DNA of 12,394 nt, taken from NCBI GenBank assembly GCA_027343965.1, contig DAHWJX010000049.1:1-12394 (forward strand), given 5' to 3'. Shown here piece after piece: positions 7,146 to 12,394 of this stretch. A program made the translations under genes and the position numbers. The DNA comes from JAKACU01 sp021821185 (lineage in GTDB: Bacteria > Bacillota > Bacilli > Alicyclobacillales > SLC66). The notes under the pieces were generated by a model, which had not been told where the DNA came from, made no database searches, and worked only from the letters and a program-made list of their open reading frames with translations. The first letter of the stretch is position 1, and each line of letters begins with the position of its first letter.

Positions 7146-8870
7146 TTACTTAGTCAGATACCAACGATTCGGGAAGCCAACATAGCCATAGGCGTACGGA
7201 GAGAAGACAACGCCTTTGAGCTTCGTGTTATATGCTACTAGACGTGCATCGTTAGTCAGGAAGTTTTCTGGCATTTGCTGACTCAACAATGTTTGCCAAC
7301 GATTTAGGATATTTTGGCGATAACTAATATCAAACGCAGCTGCAGTATGTTGCAGGTGAATTAATTGATCATTCAACTTCACCGCTGGATCCTTCGTGTT
7401 AGTCCAGTCAATGGACGCGGAGTTCAGGTTATCGCTGGCACGCCACAAACCACGGGGATCTGGATCGTTACTAAGACTCCATGCGAGTAGGAAGCCCTGA
7501 ATAGGTTGCTTACCATTCGCGTCGTTGCTCAAATCATTGATGATGGTGTTAAAGTCAAGCGGCGGATTAATCTTTACATTAATATGCACTGCTTGCAAGA
7601 ACTGTTGGATGAACGTTGCCATAGTCGTTAGGTTGGCATCACCAGACGCGTAGGTGATCGTTGGCGTAAAGGGTTTACCATCCGGCGTGGTGCGCCAGCC
7701 ATTCTTGATTCTAAAGCCCGCCGCATTCAAAAGTGCATTGGCTTTGGCGGGACTATACGCATATGCCCCATTCAAGGCTTTGTTATACCAGTGATTGATA
7801 GGTGGTAACGGACCGTTTTCTGGTGCCCCAAATCCTTTATCAATAGCTGCAACAATCGCATTGCGATCGATCGCATATTCAACAGCTTGGCGAAACTTAA
7901 GATTACTAAATTCCTTACCATAGACGGAGTTATTTAAACGCCAGCCGAGATACCTAAAGCCATTGTTAGGAACCACGCCGACACCAAGACCCGGCATTTT
8001 TTTCACACTGGCATAATCTTTCGCATGAATTTGAGCGACTTGAACTTGACCGGACGCCAAGCCTCCATCAACTGTGTCAGGAGAAATGACTTTGAAGATG
8101 TTGTACTCAATATGCGGTTTGCCAAACAGATAGTAGGGGTTTGCTTTCATGGTGACGGACTGGCCTTCATTGACGCTGGTCATAATGAAAGGACCGCTTC
8201 CGATCGGAAACACTTTATTGAACACAGAACTCTTCCAATCTTTCATCGGAACCTTACCAAGTACTGATACAGGCAACGGTTGAATACTCGACCACATGGA
8301 AGGCAGAACTGCCGCATCAGGAGAAGCCATGCTCATAGAGAACTCACTCGGTGAAATCACCTTAAAGCCCGCTGGTGTTTGCCCATCAGGCAATGGATTG
8401 CTGGCACCCACGATGTTTTGCACCAAGTACTCATAGGACCCTTGATCGGTGTTCACATAGGTTTTCGACGTCAACCAGTCCACACCAAGCTTGACATCAG
8501 CCGAGGTGACGGGTTTGCCATTGGACCATTTTGCTTTTGGATTAATGTGGAAGAAAATCGTTTTACGATCATTCGAATACCACCATTTATTAACAAGGTC
8601 ACCAATCAGATTGTCCTTTTGATCAAACTGCAACAGAGAATCGAACTGATAGCTGTCGATCCAAGCTGTATAATAAGATGAATCCAAAAGCGGAATCATA
8701 TTAGCGCCAAATTTGGTGGGAATCGCTTGAACGATCGTCCCTCCATTTGGAATGGCCGCATGGCGAGGTGCTGCAGCACTGCTTCCACCAATGCCACTGC
8801 TGCAACCTGCAAGAAGTGCCGACAAAGACAAGACTGCCGCTGCCGACATCATGACTGTGCGTTTTTGCAT
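7146..8870 (-). CDS. oppA: Oligopeptide-binding lipoprotein (OppA/AppA type)
   Basis: Receptor of the peptide importer, anchored outside the membrane. It is 574 residues from ATG 8870, within the usual size for SBP_bac_5 receptors. The signal sequence has MQKR, a hydrophobic core and the lipobox LLAGC with the lipidated Cys at residue 23, then a Ser/Gly-rich linker. The mature part has the family motifs: WWYSNDRKT with WSNGKPVTSADV, a ligand-domain segment beginning GSGPF, and AVEYAIDRNAIV with GPLPP at the domain junction. The start is either TTG 8873 or ATG 8870; AGGGGG lies upstream and ATG is preferred as the commoner codon. It sits between the ATPase and permease genes, as in the Bacillus subtilis appDFABC operon. 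It is paralogous to the orphan receptor at 2175-3860. Confidence 0.94.
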   Translation of the reverse strand: MQKRTVMMSAAAVLSLSALLAGCSSGIGGSSAAAPRHAAIPNGGTIVQAIPTKFGANMIPLLDSSYYTAWIDSYQFDSLLQFDQKDNLIGDLVNKWWYSNDRKTIFFHINPKAKWSNGKPVTSADVKLGVDWLTSKTYVNTDQGSYEYLVQNIVGASNPLPDGQTPAGFKVISPSEFSMSMASPDAAVLPSMWSSIQPLPVSVLGKVPMKDWKSSVFNKVFPIGSGPFIMTSVNEGQSVTMKANPYYLFGKPHIEYNIFKVISPDTVDGGLASGQVQVAQIHAKDYASVKKMPGLGVGVVPNNGFRYLGWRLNNSVYGKEFSNLKFRQAVEYAIDRNAIVAAIDKGFGAPENGPLPPINHWYNKALNGAYAYSPAKANALLNAAGFRIKNGWRTTPDGKPFTPTITYASGDANLTTMATFIQQFLQAVHINVKINPPLDFNTIINDLSNDANGKQPIQGFLLAWSLSNDPDPRGLWRASDNLNSASIDWTNTKDPAVKLNDQLIHLQHTAAAFDISYRQNILNRWQTLLSQQMPENFLTNDARLVAYNTKLKGVVFSPYAYGYVGFPNRWYLTK

Positions 8871-8928
8871 CAAAATCTACCCCCTATGTGTGTTGTCTGG
8901 CCGGAACAACGTCCGATTGCTTCTTTGC

Positions 8929-9939
8929 TCAGGAGTACAAGTGGCATGCCACAAAATGTCCTGGCGCATATTCTCGCAACTCTGGCCGTTGTACTCGACA
9001 TATGTCCATCACCTTTGGGCAACGCGTGTGAAAAGCGCAACCCGTTGGCGGCTTAGCTGGACTTGGCACATCTCCCGTGAGTACGATGCGTTCCCTTACT
9101 AGGTGCCGTTTTGGCTCCGGCGCCGCTGATAACAACGCTTCTGTATAAGGATGCAATGGGTTTGCATAAAGATTGGCCTTATCCGCCACTTCTGCCATAC
9201 GTCCCAAATACATTACCCCTACACGGTCGCTGATATGTTTCACGACGGCAAGGTTATGCGAAATAAACACGTAAGAGAGTCCAAACTCCTTTCGGAGGTC
9301 CGCTAACAAGTTGAGCACCTGCGCTTGAATCGAAACATCAAGTGCAGATACGGCCTCATCGGCCACGATCAATTTAGGCTTCAAAGCAAGCGCACGCGCG
9401 ATAGCAATACGTTGCCTCTGCCCACCGGAAAATTCATGTGGATAACGAAGCCTGGCATCCGGGTTAAGTCCTACAATCTCCAGAAGGTGGGATACTTCAT
9501 CACGAATTTCTGCACGCGATCCCTTGTGATTGACAATCATCGGTTCCGCAACTAATGTACCCACATTCATACGGGGATTTAATGAAGAGTAGGGATCTTG
9601 AAATACCATTTGAAAGTTTTGTCGAATGCGCCGTAATTGAGAACCACGAACCTTCGTTATATCAGCACCATCAAACCAGATCTCTCCGGATGTCGTATCC
9701 AAGATACGCATAATCAAGCGACCCGTCGTCGACTTTCCACAACCCGATTCGCCAACAAGGCCAAGCGTCTCACCGCGTTTCAAGACAAACGAGATATCAT
9801 CAACAGCTTTGACATCGCCCACTTTGTGACGCAAGACACCGCCGTGAATCGGAAAGTATTTTTTTACATTGCGCAACTCAAGTAACGTTTCGTGTCGAGG
9901 GGCGGTAGTCGAAGTCAACTTATCTTCAACCACACTCAT
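8929..9939 (-). CDS. oppF: Oligopeptide ABC transporter ATPase (OppF/AppF type)
   Basis: ATP-hydrolysing subunit that energises peptide import with OppD, on the cytoplasmic face. The 336-residue protein carries Walker A GESGCGKS (63-70), Q-loop FQDPYSSLNPR, signature FSGGQRQR, Walker B LIVADEAVSALD and the switch His in FISHNLA. The residue after the catalytic Glu is Ala rather than the common Pro. The C-terminal oligopeptide-transporter domain has four cysteines (301, 307, 314, 332; C-x5-C-x6-C-x17-C), a pattern linked to a [4Fe-4S] cluster in characterised OppD proteins. ATG 9939 was chosen because AAAGGCGG precedes it by about 7 bases; ATG 9945 and TTG 9978 are alternatives, the last overlapping oppD. 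The gene lies about 20 bases after oppD. Confidence 0.95.
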   Translation of the reverse strand: MSVVEDKLTSTTAPRHETLLELRNVKKYFPIHGGVLRHKVGDVKAVDDISFVLKRGETLGLVGESGCGKSTTGRLIMRILDTTSGEIWFDGADITKVRGSQLRRIRQNFQMVFQDPYSSLNPRMNVGTLVAEPMIVNHKGSRAEIRDEVSHLLEIVGLNPDARLRYPHEFSGGQRQRIAIARALALKPKLIVADEAVSALDVSIQAQVLNLLADLRKEFGLSYVFISHNLAVVKHISDRVGVMYLGRMAEVADKANLYANPLHPYTEALLSAAPEPKRHLVRERIVLTGDVPSPAKPPTGCAFHTRCPKVMDICRVQRPELREYAPGHFVACHLYS

Positions 9940-9959
9940 AGCCATTCCGCCTTTCTCAT

Positions 9960-10928
9960 TTATTTTGCCAAGTGACACCGGACAAAGTGATTAGGTCGCA
10001 GTTCTCGTAATTCTGGCATCATTTCACGACAAACGTCCTCAGTCAACGGACATCGATCAGCGAAACGACAACCTGGTGGAAAATTAGCGGCGCTCGGTAC
10101 CGTACCAGGAATCGAAGCCAATCGTTCTTTTTCTTCTTTAATAATAGGAATAGATTCCATTAAAGCTCTCGTATAAGGATGCAATGCTGTATCAAAAACA
10201 TCATCAGCAGTACCCGACTCGACAACCTGTCCGCCGTACATGACAATCATGTCATCTGCCATTTGGGCAATGACGCCAAGATCGTGCGTAATTAACAAAA
10301 CAGCCATATCAGTACGTTCTTGCAAGTCTCGCATCAAATCGAGCACTTGTGCTTGAATTGTAACATCAAGAGCCGTGGTTGGTTCGTCTGCGATCAGTAG
10401 CATCGGTTCACAAGCCATCGCCATCGCGATCATTGCACGTTGCCGCATACCACCGGAAAGCTGATGGGGATACTCATCGACAATTTCTTGTGCACGTGGA
10501 AAGCCAACACTTTTCAAGAGCTCAATGGCTCGTTGCCGAGAATCTCTTTTGTTCATGCCACGATGTCGAATAAGGACCTCGCCAATTTGTTCTCCAATCT
10601 TTAAAACAGGATTGAGCGCCGTCATCGGCTCCTGAAAAATCATGGAGACTTTATTGCCCCGAACATCAGACATTTGTCGATCGGAAAGTTTCACAAGATC
10701 AACGCCATCAAGAACAATCTCGCCATCGACGATCTTGCCTTGGGGCCCAGGCACCAGTCCCATGATCGATAGCGACGTCATACTTTTGCCACTACCCGAT
10801 TCACCTACAATGCCAAGAATACGCCCTTTATGCACATCGAAATCGACACCATCCACTGCTCGTACTTCAGACTGGCGACTTATAAAGTAAGTTTTTAGAT
10901 TCCGTACCTTTAGCAAAGGTTCAGCCAT
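9960..10928 (-). CDS. oppD: Oligopeptide ABC transporter ATPase (OppD/AppD type)
   Basis: First gene of the peptide-import operon and partner of OppF. The 322-residue protein has Walker A GESGSGKS (42-49), Q-loop FQEPMTALNP, signature LSGGMRQR, Walker B LLIADEPTTALD and switch His in LITHDLG. The C-terminal oligopeptide/dipeptide-transporter extension has cysteines at 287, 293, 300 and 318, with the same spacing as in OppF and consistent with an Fe-S cluster site. The frame is open to an ATG at 10982, but ATG 10928 has a strong GGAGGTG ribosome binding site at proper spacing and gives the family start MAEPLLKVRNLK. A promoter-like sequence about 90 bases upstream probably drives oppD-oppF-oppA-oppB-oppC. 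Confidence 0.95.
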   Translation of the reverse strand: MAEPLLKVRNLKTYFISRQSEVRAVDGVDFDVHKGRILGIVGESGSGKSMTSLSIMGLVPGPQGKIVDGEIVLDGVDLVKLSDRQMSDVRGNKVSMIFQEPMTALNPVLKIGEQIGEVLIRHRGMNKRDSRQRAIELLKSVGFPRAQEIVDEYPHQLSGGMRQRAMIAMAMACEPMLLIADEPTTALDVTIQAQVLDLMRDLQERTDMAVLLITHDLGVIAQMADDMIVMYGGQVVESGTADDVFDTALHPYTRALMESIPIIKEEKERLASIPGTVPSAANFPPGCRFADRCPLTEDVCREMMPELRELRPNHFVRCHLAK

Positions 10929-10974
10929 GCCGCACCTCCAAAACGCTACATTCGATAAACAACTATAATCTGGG

Positions 10975-10986
10975 ATGAACATTCAT
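10975..10986. repeat. Short palindrome in the oppD leader
   Basis: ATGAACATTCAT has 5-base arms around two central bases, in the untranslated leader between the predicted opp promoter and oppD. It partly resembles FadR half-sites but the spacing is wrong. Its role is unknown and chance occurrence is possible. Confidence 0.3.
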
Positions 10987-11015
10987 TTTAAGAAGCTCGC
11001 AACTCCATGTGTTTC

Positions 11016-11043
11016 ATCATAAAGAGTTGTACTGAAAAGTCAA
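11016..11043 (-). promoter_or_regulatory. Candidate sigma-A promoter for the opp/app operon
   Basis: On the minus strand TTGACT (11043-11038) is 16 bases from TATGAT (11021-11016), predicting a start near 11009 and a leader of about 80 bases before oppD. The -35 directly adjoins the base of the hairpin that follows the Rrf2 gene, so the upstream transcription unit ends where this one begins. Confidence 0.55.
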
Positions 11044-11081
11044 CATCCGATAAGTGTCTGGAAAAAGACATTTATCGGATG
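11044..11081 (-). terminator. 16-bp hairpin after the Rrf2 gene
   Basis: The arms 11044-11059 and 11066-11081 (plus strand CATCCGATAAGTGTCT and AGACATTTATCGGATG) pair over 16 positions around a 6-base loop. The single non-Watson-Crick position is G-U in plus-strand RNA and A-C in minus-strand RNA. It begins 8 bases after the Rrf2 stop. The following minus-strand tract TTGACTTTT is a weak T-run, so termination of the suf-side transcript is likely but may be partial. Because it adjoins the opp -35 box it could instead, or also, bind a protein. Confidence 0.65.
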
Positions 11082-11088
11082 AACGAGA

Positions 11089-11529
11089 TTAGTTTGGTAC
11101 GCCAAGATCTTTTGTCATGACATCGGCCAAGGACAACGCGTCAAGTGCCTGTTCGATAGACTGATAAAGTTGCAACCATACATTTCGCGTATGGCAACTG
11201 CTCGCCTTGAAGCAAAAATCCATCGGTGCCACAAGGTCATCTCCGACGCAGCCGATAGGCGCCATACTTCCTTCAAGCAGCTTGACGATCTGCCCCATGC
11301 GGATATCTTGCGGGCTATGTGCGAGTAAAAAGCCGCCACTCGCTCCCCGGACACTCATAACTACGCCTTCTTTACGCAATGTTCCAAAGATCTGGTCAAG
11401 GAAAGCTTCTGGAATTTGCTCTTGCGAAGCAATTTCCCGTAAAGGAACAGGTCTCGCACCTGGTACAGAAAGTTCAGCCAGCGTAACGATCGCTCTTAAC
11501 CCGTATTCGGTTCGTTTGGATACTTTCAT
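11089..11529 (-). CDS. Rrf2-family transcriptional regulator, probably Fe-S sensing
   Basis: Small winged-helix regulator of 146 residues, normal for the family. MKVSKRTEYGLRAIVTLA is the typical Rrf2 opening; the helix-turn-helix and wing span about 29-70, with IPEAFLDQIFGTLRKEG and RGASGGF. Three cysteines (94, 106, 112; C-x11-C-x5-C) lie where IscR, NsrR and RirA hold an Fe-S cluster, though the first spacing is longer than the C-x5-C-x5-C of IscR. Bacillus CymR, a common Bacilli member, lacks such a set as far as I recall. It starts at ATG 11529 with AAGGGGG 7 bases upstream, only 24 bases after sufB, so it is probably co-transcribed with the suf genes and a candidate feedback regulator of Fe-S assembly. 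Targets and ligand are inferred. Confidence 0.88.
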   Translation of the reverse strand: MKVSKRTEYGLRAIVTLAELSVPGARPVPLREIASQEQIPEAFLDQIFGTLRKEGVVMSVRGASGGFLLAHSPQDIRMGQIVKLLEGSMAPIGCVGDDLVAPMDFCFKASSCHTRNVWLQLYQSIEQALDALSLADVMTKDLGVPN

Positions 11530-11553
11530 CCGGCATCCCCCTTGCAACGCTGA

Positions 11554-12394
11554 TCAACCAATGGAACCTTCCATCTCAAATTTGATCAGACGATTCATCT
11601 CGACCGCGTATTCCATAGGAAGTTCCCGCGTAAACGGTTCAATGAATCCCATGACAATCATCCGGGTGGCATCTTCTTCTGAAAGTCCACGGCTCATCAA
11701 GTAAAATAACTGATCTTCACTCACGCGAGACACGGTTGCTTCATGCTCTAAGGTGATTGTGTCATTCATAATTTCATTTAAAGGAATCGTGTCAGATGTG
11801 GACTCCTGATCTAAAATTAACGTGTCACATTTGATGTTGGCTTTTGAATGTTCTGCTTCAGGTGTAAATCTCGCCAAACCACGATAGGTAGTTTTGCCGC
11901 CATGTTTGCTAATGGACTTGGAGACAATCGTTGACGTACAGTCAGGCGCCGCGTGAACCACCTTAGCACCTGCATCTTGGTGTTGCCCTTTGCCCCCGAC
12001 GGCGATGGATAAAACCGTTCCCTTCGCACGTGGACCAAGCATATAGATCGCTGGGTATTTCATGGTGAGCTTGGATCCGATATTGCCATCCACCCACTCC
12101 ATCGTAGCATCTGCGTAGGCAACGGCCCGCTTAGTCACAAGGTTATAGATATTGGGGGCCCAGTTTTGAATCGTTGTATAACGGGCGCGCGCGCGGTCTT
12201 TAACAATAATTTCAACCACTGCACTATGCAGAGAATTCGTGCTATAAATTGGAGCCGTGCAACCCTCGACATAATGCACAAAACTATCTTCGTCAGCGAT
12301 AATCAACGTGCGTTCAAATTGCCCCATATTTTCTGAATTAATACGAAAATATGCCTGTAGCGGGACTTCGCAACGAACCCCTTTGGGTACATAG
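11554..12394 (-). CDS. sufB: Fe-S cluster assembly protein SufB (partial, N-terminus off window)
   Basis: Scaffold component of the SufBCD complex, which builds Fe-S clusters in the cytoplasm using sulfur from the SufS desulfurase. The visible 279 residues are the C-terminal 60% of a protein usually about 465 residues long. The frame is open to the window end and starts in YVPKGVRCEVPLQAYFR, so the truncation is only the window edge; the internal ATG at 12327 (MGQFERTL) is not the start. Recognisable segments are HYVEGCTAP, IQNWAPNIYNLVTKRA, IKCDTLILD, whose Cys aligns with E. coli SufB Cys405 (sulfur acceptor), and LEHEATVSR, whose His-Glu aligns with the cluster-related pair near residue 433. 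It would be the end of a suf operon in Bacillota order, followed closely by the Rrf2 gene. Confidence 0.96.
   Translation of the reverse strand, partial: YVPKGVRCEVPLQAYFRINSENMGQFERTLIIADEDSFVHYVEGCTAPIYSTNSLHSAVVEIIVKDRARARYTTIQNWAPNIYNLVTKRAVAYADATMEWVDGNIGSKLTMKYPAIYMLGPRAKGTVLSIAVGGKGQHQDAGAKVVHAAPDCTSTIVSKSISKHGGKTTYRGLARFTPEAEHSKANIKCDTLILDQESTSDTIPLNEIMNDTITLEHEATVSRVSEDQLFYLMSRGLSEEDATRMIVMGFIEPFTRELPMEYAVEMNRLIKFEMEGSIG

Noticed and set aside
8727..9102. Two overlapping plus-strand frames (109 and 116 codons) across the oppF-oppA junction
   Set aside because: Both are rich in Cys, Arg and Trp, unlike the real proteins here, and are opposite coding sequence at each side of a short gap.
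10975..10986. Second FadR operator upstream of oppD
   Set aside because: The half-sites ATGAA/TTCAT are separated by 2 bases rather than arranged as GAATGA-N4-TCATTC, so it is kept only as an unassigned short palindrome.
10929..11088. Riboswitch or T-box in the largest intergenic region
   Set aside because: Apart from the hairpin and the promoter-like boxes, the roughly 80-base leader shows no second terminator stem or known conserved leader motif.
11207..11704. 165-codon plus-strand open frame opposite the Rrf2 gene and sufB
   Set aside because: It is antisense to two well-recognised genes, has no family resemblance or ribosome binding site that I can see, and its composition fits a shadow frame.

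Overview
The window is a 12.4 kb piece of an ordinary bacterial chromosome in which every supported gene lies on the minus strand, so biological order runs from high to low coordinates. Gene content and protein sequence point to Bacillota, class Bacilli. The TetR regulator closely resembles Bacillus FadR and precedes etfB-etfA. The peptide transporter has the D-F-A-B-C order of the Bacillus app operon. SufB is of Bacillus type, and ribosome binding sites are strong and purine-rich, with many GTG and TTG starts. The mid-40s GC content (judged by eye) and a CCA-adding enzyme unlike that of Bacillus subtilis would fit a deeper lineage such as the Alicyclobacillus group, but that is inference.

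Layout in transcription order. (1) 12394-11089: the C-terminal 60% of sufB (Fe-S assembly scaffold), then a cysteine-containing Rrf2-family regulator, closed by a 16-bp hairpin. (2) 10928-5192: a complete oligopeptide ABC transporter operon (two ATPases, lipoprotein receptor, two permeases). A promoter-like sequence precedes it, abutting the hairpin. A GC-rich hairpin lies between receptor and permeases, and a textbook rho-independent terminator follows. (3) 5087-2175: a CCA-adding tRNA nucleotidyltransferase of the E. coli sequence type with a degenerate HD region, followed by a second, orphan peptide-binding protein lacking a lipobox. (4) 2077-1: fadR-etfB-etfA (the last runs off the window), with a promoter whose start region carries a FadR-type operator and whose -35/spacer contains a perfect 17-bp palindrome.

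Functionally, the opp/app operon imports peptides for nutrition. The orphan receptor probably presents other ligands to the same or another permease. EtfBA carries electrons from acyl-CoA dehydrogenases, and FadR probably represses it when fatty-acid degradation is not needed. SufB builds Fe-S clusters, and the neighbouring Rrf2 protein probably senses cluster status. I found no mobile element, CRISPR array, tRNA or rRNA, and no gene-free stretch over 300 bases. I do not see convincing evidence for a new biological system; the regulatory DNA around 2090-2170, the unusual CCA enzyme, the lipobox-less receptor and the Rrf2 cysteine pattern are the items worth a second look.
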